NCBI GenBank assembly: GCA_900555195.1
Contig: USKC01000016.1
Location: 1-20,064 of the forward strand
Direction of reading: 5' to 3'
Source of the DNA: an uncultured Lachnospiraceae bacterium
GTDB taxonomy: Bacteria > Bacillota > Clostridia > Lachnospirales > Lachnospiraceae
Length of the DNA: 20,064 nt
Shown: in pieces, positions 1 through 6,916 of the stretch
Layout: every line of letters begins with the position of its first letter
Numbering within the stretch: position 1 is the stretch's first letter
Notes under the pieces: generated by a model
The model's input: the letters and a program-made list of their open reading frames with translations, nothing else
Told to the model about the DNA's origin: nothing
Database searches by the model: none
Program-made: the position numbers and the translations under genes

Positions 1-190
1 AAAAATTGGCTGTTTCTAAGCATTGCCTACGGAAAGTTCACCTGCATGGCGGCGAAACTCCGCCCTGTCGGGCGTCAGACATCGCCGCCAAGGGCGTGCG
101 GGAGAACTTTCTGCAGGCAATGCCAAGAAACAGCGCAATTTTTTCACAGGTTAGCGGGAAAAGAAACCCGGCGGGGCCAAAGGGAGCCCT
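1..190 (-). repeat. Large palindromic repeat, copy 1 (truncated by window edge)
   Basis: Inner arms at 9-39 and 104-134 are inverted repeats matching at 27 of 31 positions, enclosing a GC-rich centre that holds CGGGCGTCAGAC (69-80). To the right, 135-190 (TTTTTTCACAGG onward) resembles the outer part of the copy at 4352-4593 when that copy is read on the minus strand; the matching left outer arm would lie beyond the window. The two copies share the start of the arm (GCTGTTTC), the centre motif and the flank, but the rest of the stem differs. No transposase is present. An open frame crosses it but has no ribosome binding site and no recognisable protein; I regard it as non-coding. From about 190 to 327 I see nothing recognisable. 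Confidence 0.6.
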
Positions 191-327
191 TGCATGCGGG
201 AGGGGAGGAGGGAAACGCGAACCGGCCCGCCCTGGGAAAGCATCCGCCTGGCGCAGAGGAATGCTAAGGGACAGGCAGAAACGCTGGCTGCTTATTGGGA
301 TTGCCGGCCATTATGAAGATGGAAGAT

Positions 328-370
328 GATGTCACTTGGATGTCACTTTCGTTTGCTAGAATGATATAAA
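328..370 (+). promoter_or_regulatory. Candidate promoter with tandem direct repeat
   Basis: GATGTCACTT occurs twice, at 328-337 and 339-348, an 11-bp period equal to one helical turn. A good -10 hexamer, TATAAA, lies at 365-370, but the -35 position covered by the second repeat (TGTCAC) is a poor match to TTGACA. A weak -35 overlapped by a tandem repeat is the usual look of an activator-dependent promoter, such as one driven by a response regulator. It would serve the ABC operon starting at 446. The regulator is not in the window; it may lie to the left. Confidence 0.4.
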
Positions 371-445
371 GTAGGGAAAGGGAGAGATATTTTGGTAAGA
401 AGAAAGCGGGATGGGGCAGATGTGTTGTGAAGAGGGAGGAAGAGG

Positions 446-1126
446 ATGGAAATTCTGAAATGTGTGGGAATCAGGAAAATATATGGGGACGGTGAGAACC
501 GGGTGGTGGCTTTGGACGGGATCGATCTGAGCATAGAGAAGGGGGAATTCGTCGCCGTGATGGGGGCATCCGGTTCTGGGAAATCCACGCTGCTTCATAT
601 TCTTGGGAGTGTGGATACGCCGACAGAGGGAAAGGTGTTTGTGGACGGAACGGAGAGTTCCGCATTGAAGCGGAATGAGGCGGCGATTTTCCGCCGCAGA
701 AAGGTCGGCATCATTTATCAGTTCTATAATTTGCTGCCCATGCTGTCCGTGCGGAAGAATATTTTGCTTCCGCTGGCTTTGGATAAGAGGAAGCCGGACG
801 AGGCGTATTTGGAAGAACTGGTTAAGAGCCTTGGGCTTTGGGAAAAACTCGATGCCCTTCCCGGTCAGCTGTCAGGAGGGCAGCAGCAGCGCGCGGCCAT
901 TGCGCGGGCGCTGATCTACCGTCCGGCACTGCTTTTGGCAGATGAACCCACGGGCAATCTGGATCGGAGGAATTCTGAAGAAATCGTGGATCTGCTGAAA
1001 CGCTCCAACCGCAGTCTGAAACAGACGGTCGTTCTGATTACCCATGATGAGAAAGTGGCCCTGGAGGCGGATCGGCTCATCACGCTGGAGGATGGGCGGA
1101 TTATAAGCGACAGGAAACGGAGGTGA
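446..1126 (+). CDS. ABC transporter ATP-binding protein (MacB/LolD/BceA-type)
   Basis: This 226-residue cytoplasmic ATPase has every motif of the family: Walker A GASGSGKST (40-48), Q-loop IIYQFYNLLP (89-98), signature LSGGQ (142-146), Walker B LLLADE (162-167) with catalytic E167, D-loop GNLD (170-173), and switch H200. The Q-loop wording and the length are those of ATPases that pair with FtsX-type permeases and drive mechanotransmission or extrusion of peptides and lipids rather than nutrient import. The start is set by GGGAGGA (434-440), 5 bases upstream. The stop codon overlaps the ribosome binding site of the permease that follows, so the two are co-expressed and probably form one complex. 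The substrate cannot be read from the sequence; antimicrobial peptide resistance is one possibility. Confidence 0.93.
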   Translation: MEILKCVGIRKIYGDGENRVVALDGIDLSIEKGEFVAVMGASGSGKSTLLHILGSVDTPTEGKVFVDGTESSALKRNEAAIFRRRKVGIIYQFYNLLPMLSVRKNILLPLALDKRKPDEAYLEELVKSLGLWEKLDALPGQLSGGQQQRAAIARALIYRPALLLADEPTGNLDRRNSEEIVDLLKRSNRSLKQTVVLITHDEKVALEADRLITLEDGRIISDRKRR

Positions 1127-1133
1127 ACGGCTT

Positions 1134-3425
1134 ATGTGGAAGGCGTATATTTCCGATTCTTTCAAAAACGACCGGGCGGCGGGCATAGCGGTCATGGCCG
1201 CAGGCTTTCTGAGCGCCCTGATGCTTTCTCTGCTCTGCAGCCTGCTGTATAATGTGTGGAACTATGAAGAGGAACGAATCAAGGAAGATGCCGGAAATGT
1301 TCATATACGGATCTTTGACCTTACCATGCAGGAACTGGAGAAGATCCGCAATTATGCGAATGTGGCGGATGTGACGATCCTGGAAGATGCGCCGGATGGA
1401 CAGATCACGGCCGGAATCCGGCTGGAAAAGGTGGCGGATGTATATGAGGACGGCCCCCGGATCGCAGCCCTGATCGGCCGGACTTCGGGCGCTGTGGAGT
1501 ATAATACGGAATTGCTTTCCATCTATCTGGTGCGAAATCCGCGCGATCCGGATGCCTATCTGATTCTGATGTTGTTCCTTGGCATCGCACTTTTGACAAG
1601 CGTTTCTTTGATTTTGATCATTCGGCATTCTTTTGCGGTGTGCATGAACAGCCGGATCCGGCAGATCGGCATTCTATCCGGAATTGGGGCTACCTCGGGG
1701 CAGATCCGCTCGTTTCTTTTGCGGGAGGCGGCGGCCCTGTGCATGATTCCGGTGCTCGCAGGATATCTGTCAGGAATCGGGGCCAGCGCTCTGGTTCATA
1801 AGTGGGCGGATATCTATCTGGAACAATATGCGGAAGGAAGGATTCGCGTTGCTTTTGAAATCCATCCCTTGGTGCTGTTGGGAACGTTTGTCTGTATTGT
1901 CTTTACCGTCTGGGCCTCTGCCCTGTTGCCGGCCAGGAAGCTTGCCCGGCTTACGCCGATGGAAGCCATCCGGAATATGGATGGGTGGGGAAACAACGTC
2001 CACTATGCAAAGCGTATTGCGCGTACGCTCCACAATGGGCAGCATGCTTCGCGTGCCGGGCGTTTATCCAGAAAAAAAGAACGGCGCTCTTCCCTTCTTT
2101 TCCGTCTGTTCGGCGCGGAAGGGGAACTGGCCGGATGTGCGGTCAGGGCGCAGAAAAAGGCCCTTCGCGCCGCCGTCCTTTCTTTGACGCTTTCGTTGTT
2201 CGTTTTTGTCTTCCAGCAGTGCTTCTTCGGTCTGTCGCGCGCAAGCAATGAGATCACCTATTGGGATCGATATCAGGATGTCTGGGATATATATGTTACG
2301 GTAAAAGATGGGAAGATTGAAACCTTCGGCGAAACAGAAGCGATCAGGGAAGTGGAAGGAGTGCGGGATGTGATCGCCTATCAAAAGGCAGAGGCGGAAC
2401 GGCTGATTGGCCGGGAAGAGATCAGCGGGGAACTGGCGGCAGCAGATACGCTTTCGGCCGCGCCGGAGACAGAAGTGGAGCGCACGGACGAGGGCTGGCT
2501 GGTGCGCGCGCCGGTTCTCATCATGGATGATGCGGCTTTTTTGGACTATTGCCGGAAAATCGGCGCACCACCCAGTCTGGAAGGGGCGGTGATTCTCAAT
2601 CGGGTGCGGGATGAGTCCGATCCCAATTATCGGGAACGCCATTATCTTCCCTATCTTACGGGTGACAAAGAAAGCACGCTTCTGCAGCGCCCAGGGCAGG
2701 AAGAATATGCGGTAAGCGTGCCCGTGCTGGCCTATACAGAAGAGATGCCCGCCCTAAGAGAGCAGTATGGGGTGGAGAATTATTATGAACTGGCTCATTT
2801 CATCCCTGCCACTTTATGGGAAAGGATAGGAGGAACGATCGGCGAAGCCGGAGAGGAACTCTACATCCGTGTGCTGGCGCAGGATGCGGCAGCGTCGGAT
2901 AAGGAAGCGCTGGAAGGCCTGGAAAAAGAGATTGATGCGCTTTTGGAAGGCCGTTTTACGCTGGAGAGTGAGAACCGGATCGGTGCAAAGCTGGCCAGCG
3001 ACAGGGCCTATGACGGCCTGACAGCGATCATGAACGGTTTCTGCATGCTGCTCGCCCTGTTCGGGCTTTGCAACGTGTTCTTTAACACATTGAGCTTTGT
3101 GAACAGGAGAAAAAGGGAAATCGCACGTTACCTGTCCGTCGGCATGACGCCTGCCGGATTGTGGAAGATGTTTGCCATAGAGGCCCTGATTGTGGCCGGG
3201 CGTCCGGTGATTGTAGGGTTCCTGCTGGCCCTCCTTGTGACCGGATGGATGATGAAAATCGCTTATCTGGGGCCTTCTCTGCTTCTGGAACACTTCCCCG
3301 TATGGCAGGTGGGCGGATTTATCCTGGCAATTTTGGCGCTGGTAGGGCTTTCCTATTGGATAGGAGGCAGAAACGTGCTGCACAAGAACCTGGCACAGAT
3401 GCTGCGGGATGATACAATGGATTAA
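1134..3425 (+). CDS. ABC transporter permease with two FtsX-type modules
   Basis: A 763-residue membrane protein, partner of the ATPase just upstream (7-base gap; GGAGG at 1119-1123). Hydrophobic segments fall near 17-42, 141-165, 195-220, 247-268, 343-366, 629-655, 683-707 and 724-745, i.e. eight helices in two FtsX-like sets of four. Between helices 1 and 2 is a roughly 100-residue outer loop, and between helices 5 and 6 an outer domain of about 260 residues, acidic and rich in short beta-like stretches. LPARKLARLTPMEAIRNM after helix 4 is the cytoplasmic coupling stretch typical of FtsX/MacB permeases. BceB-type proteins have ten helices with the big domain between 7 and 8, so this is not a close BceB; duplicated FtsX permeases of Firmicutes are the better fit. 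I infer that the large outer domain determines the substrate. A long hairpin follows the gene. Confidence 0.88.
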   Translation: MWKAYISDSFKNDRAAGIAVMAAGFLSALMLSLLCSLLYNVWNYEEERIKEDAGNVHIRIFDLTMQELEKIRNYANVADVTILEDAPDGQITAGIRLEKVADVYEDGPRIAALIGRTSGAVEYNTELLSIYLVRNPRDPDAYLILMLFLGIALLTSVSLILIIRHSFAVCMNSRIRQIGILSGIGATSGQIRSFLLREAAALCMIPVLAGYLSGIGASALVHKWADIYLEQYAEGRIRVAFEIHPLVLLGTFVCIVFTVWASALLPARKLARLTPMEAIRNMDGWGNNVHYAKRIARTLHNGQHASRAGRLSRKKERRSSLLFRLFGAEGELAGCAVRAQKKALRAAVLSLTLSLFVFVFQQCFFGLSRASNEITYWDRYQDVWDIYVTVKDGKIETFGETEAIREVEGVRDVIAYQKAEAERLIGREEISGELAAADTLSAAPETEVERTDEGWLVRAPVLIMDDAAFLDYCRKIGAPPSLEGAVILNRVRDESDPNYRERHYLPYLTGDKESTLLQRPGQEEYAVSVPVLAYTEEMPALREQYGVENYYELAHFIPATLWERIGGTIGEAGEELYIRVLAQDAAASDKEALEGLEKEIDALLEGRFTLESENRIGAKLASDRAYDGLTAIMNGFCMLLALFGLCNVFFNTLSFVNRRKREIARYLSVGMTPAGLWKMFAIEALIVAGRPVIVGFLLALLVTGWMMKIAYLGPSLLLEHFPVWQVGGFILAILALVGLSYWIGGRNVLHKNLAQMLRDDTMD

Positions 3426-3442
3426 AATTCAGACCATATTTT

Positions 3443-3509
3443 CCTGGCCCCATGTGGTCCGCAATCCAGAGCCTGAGACGCCCTGGATTGCGGAACACAT
3501 GGGGCCAGG
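3443..3509. repeat. Long inverted repeat (27-bp arms) after the permease
   Basis: Arms 3443-3469 and 3483-3509 pair at 26 of 27 positions around a 13-base loop. Neither side is followed by a T run, so it is not a textbook intrinsic terminator, although it would certainly form a strong hairpin in RNA from either strand and could protect the 3' end of the ABC mRNA. The loop and start of the right arm read CCTGAGACGCCC, close to the CTGACGCCC centre motif of the bigger palindromes at 1-190 and 4352-4593; a relationship is possible but not shown. Confidence 0.75.
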
Positions 3510-3609
3510 CTGCTGGATGGGAAAGGACAATGGGTTTTACCTGGTATTTTCTATTGACTCATAATTTGATCTGTATTACCTTAAAATTATGAGGAAAGGA
3601 TGTGATGCT

Positions 3610-4170
3610 ATGCCGTTACCGAAAGGAGTTGTTTATACTGCAGAAGACTACTGGAACCTTCCGGAAGGTCGGAGGGCGGAACTGATCGGCGGACAGCTTT
3701 ATGATATGGCACCACCAAGCAGGCTCCATCAGAAAATCTCAGGTGGATTTTATAGAATAATCTCAAACTATATTAGCGAACACCATGGCAGCTGTGAGGT
3801 ATATGCAGCGCCTTTTGCAGTTAATTTGGATGCTGAAAACAGGGATTGGGTAGAGCCTGATATTTCAGTGATCTGTGATCCGGATAAGTTGACAGACAAT
3901 GGCTGTGAGGGAGCGCCGGATCTGGTGATTGAGATCGTCTCGCCGTCAAGCCGAAAGATGGATTACTTCAGAAAGAACGCATTATATGCGGAATCCGGAG
4001 TGCTGGAATATTGGATTGTAGACCCGGAGCGTGAGCGAAGTACAATATATCGCTACCAGCATGATGATGTTCCTGTTATTGTGCCATTTTCAGAAAACGC
4101 GTATGTAGGGATATTTCCGGAACTGAAGATAAATGTTGCCAAACTGCTGGAACCGCTTGCAGGAGTGTAG
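3610..4170 (+). CDS. Uma2 family (DUF820) PD-(D/E)XK nuclease-fold protein
   Basis: A 186-residue protein typical in length for the Uma2 family, which has a restriction-endonuclease fold; its cellular role is unknown. Family marks are YTAEDYWNLPEGRRAELIGG near the N-terminus with conserved E24, WVEPDISV containing D84, APDLVIEIVSPSS containing E108, and K122 in RKNALY, then the GVLEYWIVDPE strand. D84, E108 and K122 are the likely metal-binding and catalytic set. I chose ATG 3610 because AGGAAAGGA (3592-3600) lies 9 bases ahead; the in-frame ATG at 3589 is inside that ribosome binding site. It stands alone between a hairpin and a terminator, with no methylase or other restriction partner. Such genes are abundant in cyanobacteria and scattered in Firmicutes. 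An 18-codon frame (4179-4235) follows it; I do not claim that is translated. Confidence 0.85.
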   Translation: MPLPKGVVYTAEDYWNLPEGRRAELIGGQLYDMAPPSRLHQKISGGFYRIISNYISEHHGSCEVYAAPFAVNLDAENRDWVEPDISVICDPDKLTDNGCEGAPDLVIEIVSPSSRKMDYFRKNALYAESGVLEYWIVDPERERSTIYRYQHDDVPVIVPFSENAYVGIFPELKINVAKLLEPLAGV

Positions 4171-4240
4171 AAATAGAAATGGCCGCGAAGAGTGAGACGA
4201 TTGCGGGAGATATGCTGGAAAGCGGAAAAGAATAATGAGC

Positions 4241-4293
4241 AAAAAGCCAGATGTTATATGGGATGAAGGCCCATGGAACATCCGGCTTTTTTT
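4241..4293 (+). terminator. Intrinsic terminator after the Uma2 gene
   Basis: AAAAAGCC-A-GATGTT pairs with AACATC-C-GGCTTTTT across one mismatch, with an inner ATGGG/CCCAT stem, and ends in a run of seven T (4287-4293). The A run on the other side would allow it to act on the minus strand too. Confidence 0.88.
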
Positions 4294-4351
4294 GTGTAAG
4301 GGGTAAAAATGGCATAATTTTCTTACTGGTCTGTGTATAGTCCGCTTCCTG

Positions 4352-4593
4352 CGTCAAAGACGGCCCAAAAGCCTGACATATCCCTTTCCCTGTAAGCCTG
4401 TGAGAAAATCGTGCTGTTTCCTGTACATATGCGGGGCGTTTTCCCGCGCGTCCTAGCTGCATTGTCTGACGCCCGAATGGGTGTAGTTCAGCCGCCGCGC
4501 GGGAGAAAGCTCCGCATATGTACAGGAAACAGCCGATCTTTGAAGTGGCTTACAGGGAAAGGGATATGTTGGGCTTTTGGGCCGTCTTTGACG
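4352..4593. repeat. Large nested palindrome, copy 2 (possible structured RNA or mobile repeat)
   Basis: About 240 bases form a multi-part inverted repeat. Outer arms 4352-4373 and 4572-4593 match perfectly (22 bp); after a 2-base mismatch, 4376-4398 and 4547-4569 match perfectly (23 bp). An unpaired 14-base internal loop follows on each side, then inner arms 4413-4434 and 4512-4533 match perfectly (22 bp), extended by an imperfect stem ending near CCCGCGCG (4443-4450). The apical region, about 4451-4495, contains GTCTGACGCCCG (4464-4475), the reverse complement of the centre motif in copy 1. There are no flanking duplications that I can see and no protein. It ends 23 bases before the -35 box of the marR promoter. 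Confidence 0.85.
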
Positions 4594-4615
4594 AGGGAAG
4601 CGACCCAAAAGTTTC

Positions 4616-4644
4616 TTGACAAACAGTTTGTCTTATGATAAAAA
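4616..4644 (+). promoter_or_regulatory. marR promoter with overlapping dyad operator
   Basis: TTGACA (4616-4621) and TAAAAA (4639-4644) are 17 bases apart. Lying across the -35 box and spacer is GACAAAC-A-GTTTGTC (4618-4632), a perfect 7-bp dyad around one base. MarR proteins bind such dyads of about 15-18 bp, so self-repression of the regulator and the two exporter genes is likely. Confidence 0.72.
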
Positions 4645-4697
4645 TGTGTAGCATGCAACAGAATGCGGGAGAGTAGTTGCCAAGGAGGCAAAATCCA

Positions 4698-5186
4698 ATG
4701 GAAAAGAAGGATTATGGAGCGATTATCAAGATTCTGAGCGAAGCGATTGGGCGGCGGATGAACGCTCAATGCAGGAAATTCAATCTGACCATGCAGCAGA
4801 TGAAGATACTGCAATTCCTGAAGCGTCAGGAGGAAGCGGGGCAGGTTACGAGTCAGAAGGATATCCAGGATTTCATGAGATTTTCCCATGCTACGGTGGT
4901 GAATATTCTGCATCTGCTGCAGGAGAAGGGCTTCATAGAGATTACATCGGGCAGAGAAGACAGACGCATGCGGATTGTTACGCTGACAGGCCGGGAGGAA
5001 GCGTATATCGGCGAGATGGAAAGAAGCCGGGCTCGTATGGAGAGGCAGCTTGTGAAAGGAATGACGCAGCAGGATAGAGAGCAGGCGCGCTGGTATTTAC
5101 TGTGGATGTATGAGAATGTTCTTGAATGGGAAGATGATTCGGACGAAGGCGGAAATGAGCGGACGGAAGAAAGGAGAAGAGTATGA
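4698..5186 (+). CDS. MarR family transcriptional regulator
   Basis: A 162-residue winged-helix regulator. The helix-turn-helix core is in LTMQQMKILQFLK through the TSQKDIQDFMRFSHATVVNI stretch (about residues 31-75), and the wing is GREDRRMRIVTLT (about 91-103), all standard for MarR dimers; flanking helices form the dimer interface. The start is ATG 4698, with AAGGAGG (4682-4688) 9 bases ahead; a longer frame from TTG 4677 would put that site inside the gene. Its stop overlaps the ATG of the next gene (ATGA, 5183-5186), so it is translationally coupled to the exporter. Together with the dyad at 4618-4632 this supports a repressor released by a small toxic ligand that the exporter then removes. 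The ligand is unknown. The last 20 residues are highly charged. Confidence 0.92.
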   Translation: MEKKDYGAIIKILSEAIGRRMNAQCRKFNLTMQQMKILQFLKRQEEAGQVTSQKDIQDFMRFSHATVVNILHLLQEKGFIEITSGREDRRMRIVTLTGREEAYIGEMERSRARMERQLVKGMTQQDREQARWYLLWMYENVLEWEDDSDEGGNERTEERRRV

Positions 5187-6916
5187 ACAGATTGTTGTTT
5201 CGATCGATTCGCGAATATAAAAAGCAGTCGATCCTGACCCCCTTGTTCGTTATCCTGGAAGTGTTGATGGAGGTGCTGATTCCTTATCAGATGGCCAATA
5301 TCATTGACATAGGCATTCAGGGAAGCGATCTTGGATATGTGATTAGGACCGGAATTATCCTGGTTGTGATGGCCATGCTGGCCTTACTTTTTGGAGTGTT
5401 TGCGGGGAAATTTGCAGCGGAAGCAGGAGCGGGCTATGCGAAAAACCTGCGGCATGATATTTTTTATAAGATACAGGATTTTTCTTTTAAGAATATCGAC
5501 CATTTCTCCGCGTCCAGCCTTGTGACGCGGATGACCACGGATATCAGCAACGTTCAGATGGCGTATATGATGACGATCCGCCTGATGGCGAGGGCGCCCA
5601 TCATGATCGTGCTCTCTCTGATTATGACGCTGACCATCAATGTGGATATCGCGATCATGCTCCTGATTTCTATTCCGATCCTGGGCGGCGCGCTGATCTT
5701 CATTGCCAAGACGGCGCATAAGTATTTCATTCAGGTGTTTGACGAGTATGATGTGCTCAACAATGACGTACAGGAGAATGTGAACGCGGCAAGGGTCGTA
5801 AAGGCCTATGTGCGTGAGGATTATGAGAATCAGAAGTTCAGAAAGATATCAGAGAAGGTATTCCGGCTGTTTACGAAGGCGGAGAAGCTGGTGGCCCTGA
5901 ACAATCCGGTGATGATGCTGGTGATGTATACGGTCATTATTATCATGGTGCTCATCAGCGGAGAGGCCATCGTGTTTGGAAACATGGAAGCGGGCGAGAT
6001 GACCAGTGTGATGGTCTATGCGCTGCAGATCCTCTCCTCCCTGATGATGGTTTCCTTCGTATTCGTCATGATTATGATTGCGGAAGCTTCTACGGATCGT
6101 ATTGCTGAAGTGCTTACGGAAGTTCCGGAGATGCAGAACGTGGAAGGTGCCAGAACGGAAGTGCCGAATGGAGATATCGATTTTGAAAATGTGAATTTCA
6201 GCTATGCGGGAGAAGATGGAAAACTTTCTTTGAAGAATGTGAACCTGCATATAAAATCCGGACAGATGATCGGCATTTTCGGAGGAACGGGCAGCGCCAA
6301 GACCACGCTGGTGCAGCTGATTCCCAGACTGTATGATGTGACGGGAGGCTGTGTGAAGGTTGGCGGTACGGATGTGCGGCAGTATGACCTGGAAGCGCTG
6401 CGTGACCAGGTGGCTGTTGTCCTTCAGAAGAACGTGCTGTTTACGGGGAGCATATATGATAATATCCGCTGGGGCGATGAGAATGCCAGCGACGAAGAAG
6501 TGCAGCGGGTATGCCGTCTGGCGCAGGCGGATGATTTCGTTCAGGACTTCCCGGCAGGGTATCATACGATGATCGTGGAAGGCGGCAATAACGTATCCGG
6601 AGGACAGAAGCAGAGGCTCTGCATAGCCAGGGCGCTTTTGAAGAAGCCGAAGATCCTGATCCTGGATGACTCCACCAGCGCGGTGGACACCAAGACGGAT
6701 GCGCTGATCCGTAAGGCGTTCCGTGAGGAGATTCCGGACACCACCAAGATCATCATTTCTCAGAGAATTTCTTCCATCGAGGATGCGGATCAGATCATCA
6801 TCCTGGATGAGGGAGAGGTGAAAGGCGTGGGCACTTCGGAAGAGCTGCTCAAGACGAACCAGATCTACCGCGAGGTCTATGAATCCCAGGTGAAAGGAGG
6901 AAGCGAGGATGAATAA
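5183..6916 (+). CDS. ABC exporter half-transporter, degenerate-site subunit
   Basis: 577 residues: an N-terminal six-helix exporter domain (about 15-300) followed by an ATPase domain (about 335-577). The ATPase is of the non-catalytic kind. Walker A is GGTGSAKTT (367-375), with A372 where glycine is nearly invariant; Walker B ends in DD (495-496), so the catalytic glutamate is aspartate; and the switch histidine is Q527 (SQRISS instead of AHRLST). The signature VSGGQ (471-475) is intact. In heterodimeric exporters such as TM287/288, LmrCD and BmrCD, one subunit has exactly this pattern and supplies a good signature to the partner's active site. Start is ATG 5183 with AAGGAG at 5171-5176. It overlaps marR by 4 bases and the next gene by 8 bases. 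Probable role: drug, lipid or peptide efflux at the cell membrane. Confidence 0.93.
   Translation: MNRLLFRSIREYKKQSILTPLFVILEVLMEVLIPYQMANIIDIGIQGSDLGYVIRTGIILVVMAMLALLFGVFAGKFAAEAGAGYAKNLRHDIFYKIQDFSFKNIDHFSASSLVTRMTTDISNVQMAYMMTIRLMARAPIMIVLSLIMTLTINVDIAIMLLISIPILGGALIFIAKTAHKYFIQVFDEYDVLNNDVQENVNAARVVKAYVREDYENQKFRKISEKVFRLFTKAEKLVALNNPVMMLVMYTVIIIMVLISGEAIVFGNMEAGEMTSVMVYALQILSSLMMVSFVFVMIMIAEASTDRIAEVLTEVPEMQNVEGARTEVPNGDIDFENVNFSYAGEDGKLSLKNVNLHIKSGQMIGIFGGTGSAKTTLVQLIPRLYDVTGGCVKVGGTDVRQYDLEALRDQVAVVLQKNVLFTGSIYDNIRWGDENASDEEVQRVCRLAQADDFVQDFPAGYHTMIVEGGNNVSGGQKQRLCIARALLKKPKILILDDSTSAVDTKTDALIRKAFREEIPDTTKIIISQRISSIEDADQIIILDEGEVKGVGTSEELLKTNQIYREVYESQVKGGSEDE

Noticed and set aside
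6..329. 107-codon open frame at the left edge
   Set aside because: It runs through the inverted repeats of palindrome copy 1, has no ribosome binding site and gives a low-complexity basic peptide.
3554..3587. Possible Uma2 promoter TTGACT ... TAAAAT
   Set aside because: The spacing is 22 bases and the hexamers at 17 bases are poor, so no specific promoter can be assigned.
4179..4235. 18-codon frame (MAAKSETIAGDMLESGKE) between the Uma2 stop and its terminator
   Set aside because: AGGAG is 13 bases away, too far for good initiation, and so short a frame cannot be supported from one sequence.
4352..4593. CRISPR array or retron as an explanation of the palindromes
   Set aside because: There are no regularly spaced direct repeats, no cas genes and no reverse transcriptase in the window.
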